Shown piece by piece: positions 1-19,246 of a DNA stretch of 64,000 nucleotides. The notes beneath the pieces are model-generated. The model saw only the letters and a program-made list of their open reading frames with translations. It was not told the origin of the DNA and made no database searches. Positions within the stretch are counted from its first letter, which is position 1. The number at the start of each line of letters is the position of its first letter. Source of the DNA: Siccirubricoccus deserti (GTDB lineage Bacteria; Pseudomonadota; Alphaproteobacteria; Acetobacterales; Acetobacteraceae); the NCBI RefSeq assembly GCF_014283215.1, contig NZ_JACOMF010000025.1, positions 1 through 64,000 on the forward strand, written 5' to 3'. The position numbers and the translations under genes are program-made.

Positions 1-1191
<1,191 letters not shown>

Positions 1192-1212
1192 GTCGTCCCC
1201 GATCGGGTGTCG

Positions 1213-1689
1213 TTACCAGCGGTAGTGACTGAAAGCCTTGTTGGCTTCAGCCATCCGGTGCGTGTCTTCGCGTTTCTTCACAGCGGTGCCGCGATTGTTC
1301 GCTGCGTCCTGCAACTCGCCGGAGAGCCGCTCCTCCATGGTATTCTCGCCGCGCTTGCGCGCAGACTCGATCAACCACCGGATCGCCAGCGCCTGACGCC
1401 GCTCCGGCCGAACCTCGACCGGCACCTGGTAGGTAGCACCACCGACGCGGCGGCTACGCACCTCGACAGCGGGCTTCACGTTATCCATCGCCTCATGGAA
1501 CATGCGCAGTGGATCCCCATTGGGACCGACGCGGCGCTTCAGCGCGTCCATGGCAGCGTAGACGATCCGCTCCGCGGTGCTTTTCTTGCCGTCGTACATC
1601 AACACGTTCATGAAACGGCTGAGCACGAGATCACCGAACTTCGGATCCGGCAGGACTTCGCGCTTGGCGGCGCTGTGGCGGCGAGACAT
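1213..1689 (-). CDS. rpsG: 30S ribosomal protein S7
   Basis: S7 nucleates assembly of the 30S head by binding the 3' domain of 16S rRNA. The 158-residue product begins [12 protein letters not shown] and includes [15 protein letters not shown] and [16 protein letters not shown], typical of the family, at about the usual length. It lies 12 bp downstream of rpsL and 25 bp upstream of tuf, so the three genes are probably one transcript. In E. coli S7 represses its own operon by binding the rpsL-rpsG spacer; the spacer here is too short for that structure, so the same control is unlikely. Confidence 0.98.
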   Translation of the reverse strand: MSRRHSAAKREVLPDPKFGDLVLSRFMNVLMYDGKKSTAERIVYAAMDALKRRVGPNGDPLRMFHEAMDNVKPAVEVRSRRVGGATYQVPVEVRPERRQALAIRWLIESARKRGENTMEERLSGELQDAANNRGTAVKKREDTHRMAEANKAFSHYRW

Positions 1690-1701
1690 CTGGGCCTCTC
1701 C

Positions 1702-2073
1702 CTACTTCGGCCGCTTCGCGCCGTACAGCGAACGACGCTGGCGACGCTTGGCAATGCCCTGAGTGTCGAGCACACCGCGAAGGATGTGATAGCGCACGCC
1801 CGGAAGGTCCTTCACGCGGCCACCACGGATGAGCACCACGGAGTGCTCCTGTAGATTGTGCCCCTCACCCGGGATGTAGCTGACGACCTCATAGCCGTTC
1901 GTCAGCCGCACCTTCGCCACCTTACGGAGCGCGGAGTTCGGCTTCTTCGGCGTCGTCGTATAGACGCGCGTGCACACCCCGCGCTTCTGCGGGCAGCCCT
2001 GCAACGCAGGAACCTTGTTCCGCTTCGCGTTCGGCTCGCGCCCTTGGGCGATGAGCTGGTTGATCGTCGGCAT
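1702..2073 (-). CDS. rpsL: 30S ribosomal protein S12
   Basis: S12 sits at the decoding centre and helps monitor codon-anticodon pairing. I chose the ATG giving [13 protein letters not shown] and 123 residues, the family's standard length; the open frame continues five codons further upstream without support. The [10 protein letters not shown] segment and the DLPGVRYH loop are intact, so the well-known streptomycin-resistance positions look wild type. It is the first gene of the rpsL-rpsG-tuf unit, preceded by a good promoter about 200 bp upstream. Confidence 0.98.
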   Translation of the reverse strand: MPTINQLIAQGREPNAKRNKVPALQGCPQKRGVCTRVYTTTPKKPNSALRKVAKVRLTNGYEVVSYIPGEGHNLQEHSVVLIRGGRVKDLPGVRYHILRGVLDTQGIAKRRQRRSLYGAKRPK

Positions 2074-2280
2074 GACGCCCCTTCGCAATTTCGCCGGCCA
2101 CGGGACGCGAAAAGCCGCAATGCCCGCAAGGCGAGCTACTCGCTCCCCTGCAGGCGCCCCGACCCGCCCCCGGCCTCAGCGAACCCCCGTAGATGGGGCC
2201 GCGGCGCCGGTTGCGCAGCGTTGTGGACCTAACTCCTGACGACGCCCGCGCACCAGCGCCCGGCATCGCCAAGGGCGGGC

Positions 2281-2309
2281 TTACTACGCGCCACCCCGGG
2301 GGGAGTCAA
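2281..2309 (-). promoter_or_regulatory. Sigma-70-type promoter for rpsL-rpsG-tuf
   Basis: On the minus strand a -35 box TTGACT (2309-2304) and a -10 box TAGTAA (2286-2281) are separated by exactly 17 bp. It lies just downstream of the rpoC terminator and about 200 bp before the rpsL start, leaving a long 5' leader (2074-2280) in which I see no other gene. Confidence 0.7.
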
Positions 2310-2360
2310 GCAGGTGAACGAATACTGGTGTAGTTTCCGCCAATCTTCCGCACGCCCGAA

Positions 2361-2400
2361 ACAAACAGGGCCGGGTCCCTTGCGGAACCCGGCCCCTGTT
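2361..2400 (-). terminator. Rho-independent terminator after rpoC
   Basis: On the minus strand, two GC-rich arms of about 16 bases (one bulged G) enclose a GCAA tetraloop and are followed by TGTTT. It starts 17 bp past the rpoC stop and separates rpoBC from the rpsL promoter. Confidence 0.85.
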
Positions 2401-2416
2401 CCTCGGCGCAGGCGCC

Positions 2417-6661
<4,245 letters not shown>

Positions 6662-6734
6662 GCGGCCTTCCTGCGGGTCGGGCCGCCGCGCCCCGGCAGG
6701 GGCGCGGCTGCGCATTGCAATAGGGGCGGCAGCC

Positions 6735-10916
<4,182 letters not shown>

Positions 10917-11123
10917 GCCTGTCCCGTGTCCCTCTCGCCTGGCCCAACCGGCCCGGCGTCATCCCGTTTGGTGTCCGCCGACCGCCCCCTCCCCCCGGCC
11001 GGACCAGCCCGATCGGGGAGAAGAAACGGCGGCGCGGGCGGCAACCCGAGTGGTTCCCGCCCGCACCTGACCTGAAGCGATATCCCGACCCCGGCGACGG
11101 ACGCCCGGGGCCGGTGGAGCGGC

Positions 11124-11507
11124 CTACTTGACTTCGACGGTCGCCCCGTTCTCCTCGAGCACCTTCTTGATCTTGGCGGCCTCGTCCTTCGACGCGCCTT
11201 CCTTGACCGTCTTCGGCGCACCCTCGACCAGATCCTTGGCTTCCTTCAGGCCAAGGCCGGTGATGGTGCGGATCTCCTTGATGATGTTGATCTTCTTGTC
11301 GCCGGCCTTGGCCAGGACGACGGTGAACTCCGTCTGCTCCTCGGCCGGGGCGGCGGCCGCGCCGGCGCCAGCAGCAGGAGCCGCTGCCACCGCAACCGGA
11401 GCCGCGGCGGAAACGCCCCACTTGTCTTCCAGCAGCTTGGAGAGCTCAGCGGCCTCCAGAACGGTCAGGCTGGAGAGCTCCTCGACCAGCTTTGCGAGAT
11501 CGGCCAT
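11124..11507 (-). CDS. rplL: 50S ribosomal protein L7/L12
   Basis: L7/L12 forms the mobile stalk that recruits translation factors. The 127-residue protein has the N-terminal dimerisation helix ([19 protein letters not shown]), an alanine-rich hinge at about residues 35-55 and the C-terminal globular domain ending in ATVEVK. It follows rplJ by 106 bp. Confidence 0.98.
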   Translation of the reverse strand: MADLAKLVEELSSLTVLEAAELSKLLEDKWGVSAAAPVAVAAAPAAGAGAAAAPAEEQTEFTVVLAKAGDKKINIIKEIRTITGLGLKEAKDLVEGAPKTVKEGASKDEAAKIKKVLEENGATVEVK

Positions 11508-11613
11508 GTCTGTGTACCCTTTGATCTAATGGCTTGGCTTGCCGTTTGCAATACCCGGGCCAGTTGGCGGCTTCTTTCCGCAACCAGCCCGGTTCCATAC
11601 TCGGTCCGGTCAG

Positions 11614-12138
11614 CTACGCCGCCTCGGCCTCGTCCTTCTTGGCGAAGGCACTGAACACCCGTGCCAGCTGCGAGCCAGGGGCCTGCAGCACGCCGGCGAT
11701 GCGCGTTGCCGGGGTCTGGATCAGACCCAGCAGCTGCGCCCGCAGCGTTTCGAGCGAGGGCAGTTCGGCCAGGGCCTTGATCCCGTCGAGGTTCAAGGTC
11801 TGGACGCCGAGCGCCCCGCCCAGGATCACGAACTTGTCGTTACCCCTGGCGAACTCCACGGCGGTCTTCGCCACGGCCACCGGATCCGTCGACCACGCGA
11901 GCGCGGTCGGACCCTTCAGCAGCGGCTTGACGCCCTGGAAGCGGGTGCCGTCGAGGGCGAGCGTGGCCAGCCGGTTCTTCGCGACCTTGTACGTCGCCCC
12001 TGCGCCCCGCATGCGGCGCCGCAGATCGCTCACATCCGCGACCGTCAGACCCTTGTTCTGGGCGACGAGCACGAAGGAGGTATCTGCGAACACTGCCGCG
12101 AGGTGGGCGATGAACTCGCGCTTTTCCGTGCGGTCCAA
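11614..12138 (-). CDS. rplJ: 50S ribosomal protein L10
   Basis: L10 anchors the L7/L12 dimers to 23S rRNA. The 174-residue product starts at a TTG codon ([13 protein letters not shown]) with GGAG about 8 bases upstream. The alpha-helical C-terminus that binds L7/L12 is present ([15 protein letters not shown]). It is preceded by about 340 bp of structured non-coding sequence, the expected site of L10 autoregulation. Confidence 0.97.
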   Translation of the reverse strand: MDRTEKREFIAHLAAVFADTSFVLVAQNKGLTVADVSDLRRRMRGAGATYKVAKNRLATLALDGTRFQGVKPLLKGPTALAWSTDPVAVAKTAVEFARGNDKFVILGGALGVQTLNLDGIKALAELPSLETLRAQLLGLIQTPATRIAGVLQAPGSQLARVFSAFAKKDEAEAA

Positions 12139-12478
12139 ATCCCGTCTCCGTCGGTAGCCGGCGCCTGGTGGAGGGGCGACGGCCGGTTCACTCGGGGGCC
12201 CGCGGCATCATGCCGCGAACCCCGGTTCGCCTGTCTGAGCCGGACCACCAAGCCATGCACACCGCCGGGAGGGCTCTCCCGAGCGGTGAGGATCTCTCGG
12301 CATCCCGTCTATCGCTGGCGGGGGCAGACCCCCTTCAAACCCCTGGGCCGGAACCCTGGAGTACCTGCGGTCTCGGACAGGTTTCGGGGAGGGCATCGCC
12401 CTCCCCTGCCCGCCCACCTGTTCGGGTGGGCGTATCTCGTTTCGGCAGGCCCGATGCGGACCCGCAGGTTGCCTGGCC
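12139..12478 (-). promoter_or_regulatory. rplA-rplJ spacer, likely L10 leader
   Basis: I see no gene here. On the minus strand two perfect hairpins follow rplA: GCCCACC/GGTGGGC (12431-12412) and GGGGAGGGC/GCCCTCCCC with a 3-base loop (12406-12386). Neither is followed by a T-run. Nearer rplJ there is another perfect stem, CGCGGCA/TGCCGCG. In many bacteria L10 or L10-L12 binds such a leader to repress rplJL translation; assigning that role here is inference from position. Confidence 0.5.
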
Positions 12479-13177
12479 TTAGGCCGCGGTCAGCGAGCCC
12501 AGATCGACCTTCACCCCAGGCCCCATGGAAGAGCTGACGGCCACCTTCTTCACGTAGGTGCCCTTCGCGCCGGTCGGCTTGGCCTTCTGGATGGCATCGA
12601 CGAAGGCCCGCGCATTCTCCAGCAGTTTCTCCTCCTCGAAGGAGGCCTTGCCGATGCCAGCATGGACGATGCCGGCCTTCTCGGCGCGGAACTCGACTTG
12701 GCCGGCCTTGGCGGCGGTGACCGCACCTTTCACGTCCATGGTGACGGTGCCGAGCCGCGGGTTCGGCATCAGCCCGCGCGGGCCAAGGATCTTACCCAGC
12801 CGGCCGACCAGGCCCATCATGTCCGGAGTGGCGATGCACCGGTCGAACTCGATCTTGCCTTCCTGCACCGCGGCGGCGAGGTCATCCGCGCCGACCACGT
12901 CGGCGCCGGCGGCCAGCGCCTCCTCGGCCTTGGGGCCGCGGGCAAAGACGCCGATCCGCACCGTCTTGCCGGTGCCGTTCGGCAGGCCGACCACGCCGCG
13001 AACCATCTGGTCGGCATGGCGTGGGTCGATGCCAAGGTTCATCGAGATCTCGATGGTTTCGTCGAATTTGGCCTTGGCATTCGCCTTCACCAGGCCGATC
13101 GCCTGCTGCAGCGGCACCACCGCGTCGCGGTCGAGCGTGGCGTAGATGGCCTTCAGCCGCTTGCCCTGCTTCGCCAT
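12479..13177 (-). CDS. rplA: 50S ribosomal protein L1
   Basis: L1 forms the stalk that helps release deacylated tRNA from the E site. The 232-residue protein ([16 protein letters not shown]) carries the L1 signature around [15 protein letters not shown]. It starts 3 bp after the rplK stop, so the two are translated from one message. L1 commonly represses this operon by binding its own mRNA. Confidence 0.98.
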   Translation of the reverse strand: MAKQGKRLKAIYATLDRDAVVPLQQAIGLVKANAKAKFDETIEISMNLGIDPRHADQMVRGVVGLPNGTGKTVRIGVFARGPKAEEALAAGADVVGADDLAAAVQEGKIEFDRCIATPDMMGLVGRLGKILGPRGLMPNPRLGTVTMDVKGAVTAAKAGQVEFRAEKAGIVHAGIGKASFEEEKLLENARAFVDAIQKAKPTGAKGTYVKKVAVSSSMGPGVKVDLGSLTAA

Positions 13178-13180
13178 GGC

Positions 13181-13615
13181 TCAGCCCTCCACCACGGTAA
13201 GGCCCATGGCCCGGGCAGAGCCCGCCAGCATGCGCACGGCCGCGTCCTCGTCGTTGGCGTTCATGTCCTTCATCTTGACCGCCGCAATCTCGCGCAGCTG
13301 GGTCTTGGTCACCCGGCCGATGGAGCCGCCCTTGCCCGGGGTCTGGCTGCCCTTGTCGAGCTTGGCCGCCTTCAGCAGGAAGTAGGTGTTGGGCGGGGTC
13401 TTGGTGATGAAGGAGAAGGTGCGGTCCGAATAGGCGGTGATAACCACCGGAGTCGGCGTGCCCGGCTCCATCTGCTGGGTGGCCGCGTTGAATTCCTTGA
13501 CGAACTGCATGATGTTCAGGCCGCGCTGGCCCAGCGCCGGGCCAACCGGCGGCGATGGGTTGGCCTTGCCGGCGGGAATCTGCAGCTTGATGTAACCGGT
13601 GATCTTCTTCGCCAT
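13181..13615 (-). CDS. rplK: 50S ribosomal protein L11
   Basis: L11 forms the GTPase-associated centre with 23S rRNA. The 144-residue product ([18 protein letters not shown]) has the conserved [14 protein letters not shown] segment. It normally follows nusG directly; here nusG lies more than 1.5 kb upstream, behind two inserted genes, and rplK has its own promoter. Confidence 0.98.
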   Translation of the reverse strand: MAKKITGYIKLQIPAGKANPSPPVGPALGQRGLNIMQFVKEFNAATQQMEPGTPTPVVITAYSDRTFSFITKTPPNTYFLLKAAKLDKGSQTPGKGGSIGRVTKTQLREIAAVKMKDMNANDEDAAVRMLAGSARAMGLTVVEG

Positions 13616-13717
13616 ATCGGCTCCTGGTCCCTGCTGTCAGGGAGGCGCGGTGCCTACGGCGCGAACCCAAGAGACGGGGTTCGACGCCTCCCGCGTCCCG
13701 GATGAAGTGAGCCGGGG

Positions 13718-13746
13718 CATATCGGCGGGCGCGCCATGCCTGTCAA
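13718..13746 (-). promoter_or_regulatory. Sigma-70-type promoter for rplKA
   Basis: On the minus strand, TTGACA (13746-13741) and GATATG (13723-13718) are separated by exactly 17 bp, about 100 bp upstream of rplK. A separate promoter fits the physical uncoupling of rplK from nusG. Confidence 0.7.
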
Positions 13747-13877
13747 GCGCTAAATTGCCCCAGCGCCCCGCCCGGCGCGCCCTCACAGCCGGGCGGCCAC
13801 AGGATGGAGCAGTCCGATATCCTGGAGATCAGCGCGGTATGGCGCCCCACCGCCGGGCCGCTGTCCGGTGGGGCGCC

Positions 13878-14144
13878 TCAGCGCGCCACATCGCCGCCGG
13901 AGCGCCGGGTCACAAGGTTGTAGATCACCAGGACGATCACCGCGCCGACCACCGCGCCGATGAACCCCGCCCCTTCCCCCGCCCGGTACCAGCCGACCGC
14001 TTGGCCGAGGTAGGTCGCCACCAAGGCGCCGACGATGCCAAGCAGGGTGGTGATGATGAAGCCCGCCGGGTCGCGCCCGGGATGCAGGAATTTGGCGACC
14101 AGCCCCGCCAGGAAGCCGATCACGATCGTACCGATGATGCCCAC
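13878..14144 (-). CDS. GlsB/YeaQ/YmgE-family small membrane protein
   Basis: An 88-residue, very hydrophobic protein starting at GTG (MGIIGTIVIGFLAGLVAKFL), with GAGGAGG 6 bases upstream. The open frame extends further but without membrane or family signal. It has three predicted membrane segments, at about residues 3-18, 28-45 and 57-78, and the HPGRDPAGF loop typical of this family (once called transglycosylase-associated). Members are stress-induced inner-membrane proteins of unclear mechanism. It sits between nusG and rplK on the same strand. Confidence 0.85.
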   Translation of the reverse strand: MGIIGTIVIGFLAGLVAKFLHPGRDPAGFIITTLLGIVGALVATYLGQAVGWYRAGEGAGFIGAVVGAVIVLVIYNLVTRRSGGDVAR

Positions 14145-14262
14145 GCCCAACCTCCTCGTCACTGCGGGCGAGACGCGCCGTGCACCGCTCCGGTTCCGGC
14201 CGGGCGGCACGATTGCGCCGCCGCGGCGTTGCACCTGTTGAAATGGGTGGGGAGACAGGCAG

Positions 14263-14838
14263 ATGGGTGAGCATTTCTCCGGCCGCTCCGGCGGTCTGGC
14301 GGGCGGGCTTCCGAGCGGCATGAAGATGGCCGCCGTGGCACTGCTGGTGCATCAGCTGATGAAGCACGCCCGGGCCGGCCAGGAACAGGAAGCGCCGCCG
14401 CAACAAGGCGGGGCGGCCAGCGGCAGTACCGGCGGCTTCGGTGATCTGCTCGGCGGGCTGCTGGGCGGCGGTGGTGGGGCGGGCGGTGGCCTGCTGGGCG
14501 GCATGCTCGGCGGGCTCGGCGGCCTGCTGGGCAGCTTGCGCGGCCAGGGCTTGGCGCAGCAGGTCGATTCCTGGGTCGCCCCCGGGCCGAACCAGCCGAT
14601 CTCGCCAGCCGAGCTGGAGCGGGCCATTGACCCGGCCGCGATCGACGACGCCGCCCGCCAGGCCGGGACCGATCGCAGCACGCTGCTGCAGGAAACCAGC
14701 CGGATGCTGCCCGATCTGGTGGACAAGATGACCCCGGGCGGCCGGGTGCCGGAACGGGAGGAAGACCTCGGCACCGGCGGGATCGGCGATGTGCTGCGGC
14801 GCCTGGCCGGCGGCGAGGGGCCAGAGCCGCGGCGCTGA
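14263..14838 (+). CDS. YidB-like (DUF937) protein
   Basis: A 191-residue protein with a glycine-rich low-complexity stretch at about residues 55-100 (repeated GLLGG/GGLGG) followed by a helical domain (ISPAELERAIDPAAIDDAAR, then SRMLPDLVDKMTPGGRVP). This layout matches the YidB/DUF937 family, whose function is unknown. It is the only plus-strand gene inside the otherwise minus-strand ribosomal block and diverges from the GlsB-like gene with 118 bp between them. Confidence 0.8.
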   Translation: MGEHFSGRSGGLAGGLPSGMKMAAVALLVHQLMKHARAGQEQEAPPQQGGAASGSTGGFGDLLGGLLGGGGGAGGGLLGGMLGGLGGLLGSLRGQGLAQQVDSWVAPGPNQPISPAELERAIDPAAIDDAARQAGTDRSTLLQETSRMLPDLVDKMTPGGRVPEREEDLGTGGIGDVLRRLAGGEGPEPRR

Positions 14839-14898
14839 GGGATACGAGGCCGCTATGGGGCCCTGACGGCCCCTGGCGGCCGACAGGATGCCGGTCAG

Positions 14899-15102
14899 GT
14901 GACGGCGCCGCACCAAGCCCACGCTGAGCAGCGCCATCAAGGCCGGCTTCGGCACTGGGACACTCTGGTTGTGGGCGGCGTTGTCGAACTCGAACGCGTA
15001 TTTGGAGCTGGCGGCGACCACACGGTCGAGAGCGTCGAGCCCGGTGCAGCTGGTGTTCACATCGGCCGCGCCTAGTTTGCCGTTCGGCAGAGTGCGGACC
15101 GC
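14899..15102 (-). pseudogene. Possible remnant of a PEP-CTERM-anchored protein
   Basis: In the otherwise empty stretch between the YidB-like gene and nusG, one minus-strand frame encodes ...[10 protein letters not shown], then [17 protein letters not shown], then VRRRH. A proline-containing motif, a hydrophobic run and a terminal arginine cluster in that order resemble the C-terminal PEP-CTERM sorting signal, although the usual VPEP is altered. No start with a ribosome site and no body of a protein are visible, and the frame runs on past the arginines. I read it as a decayed tail; it may also be coincidence. Confidence 0.3.
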
Positions 15103-15177
15103 GACAGGAACGGAGCGCAGCGGGGGCTCACCGTCCCGATGCGCAACGCCGTTCGAGACAAAAGAGGTCGCCGGGTA

Positions 15178-15714
15178 TCAGACCTTCTCGACCTGGCTGT
15201 ATTCCAGCTCCACCGGGGTGGAGCGGCCGAAGATGGAGACGCTGACCTTGACCCGGCCGCGCTCCTCGTCGACCTCCTCGACCGTGCCCATGAAGCTGGT
15301 GAAGGGGCCATCGGCCACCCGCACCTGCTCGCCGACCTCGAACACCACGGCGGGCTTGCGCGGCTTGTCCACGCCTTCCCGTACTTGGTTGACGATGCGG
15401 ATGGCCTCGGCCTCGGTGATCGGGCTCGGCTTGTTGCGGGCGCCGAGGAAGCCGGTGACCTTCGGTGTGTCCTTCACCAGATGCCAGGCGTCGTCCGACA
15501 TCTCCATCTTCACCAGCACGTAGCCGGGGAAGAATTTGCGTTCAGAATTGACCTTCTGGCCACGACGGACCTCGGTCACCTCCTCGGAAGGCACCAGGAT
15601 CTCGTCGAAGGCGTCGGCCAGACCCTTCTGCGCAGCCTGTTCCTTGATCTGCTGCGCAATCTTCTTCTCGAAGCCCGAGTAGACGTGCACCACGTACCAG
15701 CGCTTTTCGGCCAT
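15178..15714 (-). CDS. nusG: Transcription termination/antitermination factor NusG
   Basis: NusG binds RNA polymerase and links it to Rho or the ribosome. The protein has the NGN domain ([31 protein letters not shown]) and a C-terminal KOW domain ([20 protein letters not shown]). GTG and ATG are adjacent at the start; I used the ATG, giving 178 residues. It is 14 bp downstream of secE. It normally leads directly into rplK, but here it is separated by the GlsB/YidB insertion. Confidence 0.98.
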   Translation of the reverse strand: MAEKRWYVVHVYSGFEKKIAQQIKEQAAQKGLADAFDEILVPSEEVTEVRRGQKVNSERKFFPGYVLVKMEMSDDAWHLVKDTPKVTGFLGARNKPSPITEAEAIRIVNQVREGVDKPRKPAVVFEVGEQVRVADGPFTSFMGTVEEVDEERGRVKVSVSIFGRSTPVELEYSQVEKV

Positions 15715-15728
15715 CACTGCGATACCCT

Positions 15729-15923
15729 CTACCCGAGCCCGAAGACGCCGCGCATGCCGAGCGCGATCAGCTGGTCGACGACCAGGAAGAAGACTGCCGC
15801 CAGCGCCGACATGGCGAGCACCAGCCCGGTCGTGATGAGCGTCTCCTTGCGGGTCGGCCAGGTGACCTTCGCCACCTCCGTCCGCACGTCCCGGACATAC
15901 TGCGCGGGATCCAGCTTGGCCAA
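15729..15923 (-). CDS. secE: Preprotein translocase subunit SecE
   Basis: SecE stabilises SecY in the inner-membrane translocon. I place the start at a TTG (MAKLDPAQYVRDVRTEVAKV) with GAGGATCG about 8 bases upstream, giving 64 residues, the normal size for the single-membrane-span form. The conserved EVAKVTWPTRKET amphipathic segment precedes the membrane helix at about residues 31-52. No ATG lies at a family-consistent position. It is flanked by tRNA-Trp and nusG, the standard order in this class. Confidence 0.93.
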   Translation of the reverse strand: MAKLDPAQYVRDVRTEVAKVTWPTRKETLITTGLVLAMSALAAVFFLVVDQLIALGMRGVFGLG

Positions 15924-16064
15924 CTCGGTCGATCCTCGGGCTGCGGTGAAATGCTGCGCGGGCGGCAGGCCGGACTGGCCGCCACCCACATGGCCACTAC
16001 ACGCCCCGGGCCACCCATGGAAGCCCACCACGGAAGATGATCCGGGGAGATGGCACGGTGCAGG

Positions 16065-16141
16065 TGGCAGGGGCGGAGGGTCTCGAACCCCCAACCTCCG
16101 GTTTTGGAGACCGGCGCTCTAGCCAATTGAGCTACGCCCCT
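16065..16141 (-). tRNA. tRNA-Trp (CCA anticodon)
   Basis: A cloverleaf is seen on the minus strand with acceptor AGGGGCG/CGCCCCT, anticodon loop CTCCAAA (anticodon CCA) and T-arm GGGGGTTCGAGACCCTC. The 3' CCA is encoded. It lies directly upstream of secE. Confidence 0.97.
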
Positions 16142-16174
16142 GCACGCGCTCACGTGCGAGGCGAGGCGTATAGG

Positions 16175-16660
16175 TCAGCCGAAGGGCGGTGTCGAGGGCG
16201 GGGGTGGCATTCCCGGTGGCAGGTCCCGCACCACCAGGGTCCGGGCCAGCTTGTCATGCCAAGTCTGTCGCCGGGTATCCCACAGCGCCCAAAGGAAGCC
16301 GAGGCCGAAGGGGATGGAGGAGAGGATATAGCCCAGGTAGCGCGCCACCAGCCGGCCGATCGGCACCTGGCCGCCATCCTCCGCCGCGACGATGCGCAGG
16401 CCGAGCACCCATTTGCCCGGAGTCGCCTGCCGCTCGACCCAGAAGATCAGCACCACCAGGGCGACGATCAGGCTCTGCAGCAACTCCGACAGCGCCGAGC
16501 CGTCGGGATCGCCGCCGCGCAGCAACAGGCCAAGGAAGCCCAGCGCCAGGGACAGCGGCAGCATCCAGACGATGTCGATGACCTGCGCCAGCACGCGCCG
16601 CCAGAATCCCGCCAGCACCATACCCGGCGAATCCGCCGGGCGCCCTCCGAAGCCCTGCAT
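16175..16660 (-). CDS. RDD-family membrane protein
   Basis: A 161-residue integral membrane protein with the RDD layout: FWRRVLAQVIDIVWMLPLSL near the N-terminus, a second hydrophobic segment at about residues 60-78, and the TPGKWVLGLRIV motif followed by a third segment. RDD proteins are mostly uncharacterised, though some are linked to Na+/H+ transport. It sits between tuf and tRNA-Trp on the same strand, after a terminator-like hairpin. No specific role can be given. Confidence 0.85.
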   Translation of the reverse strand: MQGFGGRPADSPGMVLAGFWRRVLAQVIDIVWMLPLSLALGFLGLLLRGGDPDGSALSELLQSLIVALVVLIFWVERQATPGKWVLGLRIVAAEDGGQVPIGRLVARYLGYILSSIPFGLGFLWALWDTRRQTWHDKLARTLVVRDLPPGMPPPPSTPPFG

Positions 16661-16678
16661 TCCTGTCCCCGAACGAGA

Positions 16679-16710
16679 AAGGGCGGGCCACCGCCCGGTG
16701 GCCCGCCCTT
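16679..16710 (-). terminator. Hairpin terminator after tuf copy 2
   Basis: A perfect 14-bp inverted repeat (AAGGGCGGGCCACC and its complement) with a GGGC loop starts 22 bp past the tuf stop. It is followed by TCTCGTT, a weak T-tract. Confidence 0.75.
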
Positions 16711-16732
16711 GAACCCAGCCCTATGGCCGACT

Positions 16733-17924
<1,192 letters not shown>

Positions 17925-17986
17925 TGCTATCCCGTTCCACCGAGCCCGTGAATGCCCCTGCCGTGCGCGCGTGGCCCGCGCCCGCG

Positions 17987-18060
17987 TGGAGCGGGTGACG
18001 GGAATCGAACCCGCATAACCAGCTTGGAAGGCTGGGGCTCTACCATTGAGCTACACCCGC
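17987..18060 (-). tRNA. tRNA-Gly (TCC anticodon)
   Basis: A minus-strand cloverleaf with acceptor GCGGGTG/CACCCGC, anticodon loop CTTCCAA (anticodon TCC) and T-arm GCGGGTTCGATTCCCGT. The 3' CCA is encoded. It lies between tRNA-Tyr and tuf. Confidence 0.97.
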
Positions 18061-18092
18061 CAGTGCATCGTCTTGCCCGCCGGCCGGAGAAA

Positions 18093-18175
18093 TGGAGGGG
18101 GTTGGATTCGAACCAACGTAGGCGCAAGCCAACGGATTTACAGTCCGTCCCCTTTAGCCACTCGGGCACCCCTCC
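18093..18175 (-). tRNA. tRNA-Tyr (GTA anticodon)
   Basis: An 83-base minus-strand tRNA with acceptor GGAGGGG/CCCCTCC, anticodon loop CTGTAAA (anticodon GTA) and the long variable arm typical of bacterial tRNA-Tyr. The 3' CCA is not encoded. It is the first gene after the promoter at 18207-18235. Confidence 0.97.
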
Positions 18176-18206
18176 ACAGGCCGAAGCCGGGCCGGCGAGA
18201 GGCCGC

Positions 18207-18235
18207 GCACTATCCGGTTTCCCGTCCCTCGTCAA
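18207..18235 (-). promoter_or_regulatory. Promoter for tRNA-Tyr/tRNA-Gly/tuf
   Basis: On the minus strand, TTGACG (18235-18230) and TAGTGC (18212-18207) are separated by 17 bp. The predicted start lies about 25 bp before tRNA-Tyr. Confidence 0.6.
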
Positions 18236-18354
18236 CGCACCGGCGCCACTTCGGGACGCATCCGCGCCAATTCCTGCCCATCCGGGCCGGCGGCGGGGTC
18301 CCCGGCACCACTGCCCCCTGGCGCGTCCCTGCCCCGGGCGGCATCCTGCGGCGC

Positions 18355-19161
18355 ATGCGCCACCCCCCGCCGCGCCGCGCCGCGCGCCCCAACCCACGTC
18401 ATTCCGCCGCCCCGTCGGACGGCGGCCGCCCCGAGCCCGCGCCGCGCGACGGCGCCCTGTGGCTGCATGGCCTTCACCCCGTCGCCGCGGCGCTGGCCAA
18501 CCCGGCCCGCCGGCTGAAGCGCCTGCTGGTGACCGAGGAGGCCGGGGCGGCGCTCGCCGCCCGCCTGCCGCAGCCCTGGCGCATTGCCCCGGAACGGGTC
18601 GAGCGCGCCCGCTTCGCCAGCTTCCTGCCCGAGGATTCGGTCCACCAGGGCGCCGCCCTGCTGGCCGAGCCCTTGCCCAACCTGCCGCTCGACCGCGCCC
18701 TGGCGCATGGCGCGGGGCCGGTGCTGGTGCTCGACCAGGTGACCGATCCGCGCAACGTCGGCGCCATCCTGCGCTCCGCCGCCGCCTTCGGCGCCGCCGC
18801 GCTGGTCATGCAGGACCGCCATGCGCCGCCGGAAACCGGCGCGCTGGCCCGCGCCGCCTCCGGCGCGCTGGAGATCGTGCCGGTGGTGCGGGAGGTGAAC
18901 CTGTCCCGCGCGCTGGACGCGCTGAAGAAGGCCGGGCTCTGGGTGGTGGGCCTTGATGGCGCGGCGCCGACCACCCTGGCCCAGGCCGGCCTTGCCGGGC
19001 GGCGGGTGGCGCTGGTGCTGGGCGCCGAGGGCGAGGGCATGCGCCGGCTGACCCGGGAGAATTGCGACGAGCTCGCCCGGCTGCCGATCTCGCCCGAAAT
19101 GGAAAGCCTGAACGTCTCGGCCGCCGCCGCCGTCGCGCTGTACGAGCTGGGCCGCCGGTAG
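18355..19161 (+). CDS. rlmB: RlmB-like 23S rRNA (guanosine-2'-O-)methyltransferase
   Basis: A SPOUT-class (TrmH/SpoU) methyltransferase that modifies ribose in rRNA using SAM. From the ATG at 18355 it has 268 residues. It has an N-terminal L30e-like substrate-binding part (LHGLHPVAAALANPARRLKR) and the three SPOUT motifs: DQVTDPRNVGAILRSA, LVLGAEGEGMRR and PMESLNVSAAAAVALYEL-like (here EMESLNVSAAAA). The first roughly 30 residues are basic and proline-rich, so an internal start is possible. It diverges from the tRNA-Tyr promoter, a common alphaproteobacterial arrangement. Confidence 0.9.
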   Translation: MRHPPPRRAARPNPRHSAAPSDGGRPEPAPRDGALWLHGLHPVAAALANPARRLKRLLVTEEAGAALAARLPQPWRIAPERVERARFASFLPEDSVHQGAALLAEPLPNLPLDRALAHGAGPVLVLDQVTDPRNVGAILRSAAAFGAAALVMQDRHAPPETGALARAASGALEIVPVVREVNLSRALDALKKAGLWVVGLDGAAPTTLAQAGLAGRRVALVLGAEGEGMRRLTRENCDELARLPISPEMESLNVSAAAAVALYELGRR

Positions 19162-19246
19162 AGCGCGAATCGCACGACCGACCAACGCGGCTGGAGCCAG
19201 ATTGCTTCAGCCCTCGGCAAATCAGGCCCCAGCCGGAGGAAACGCC

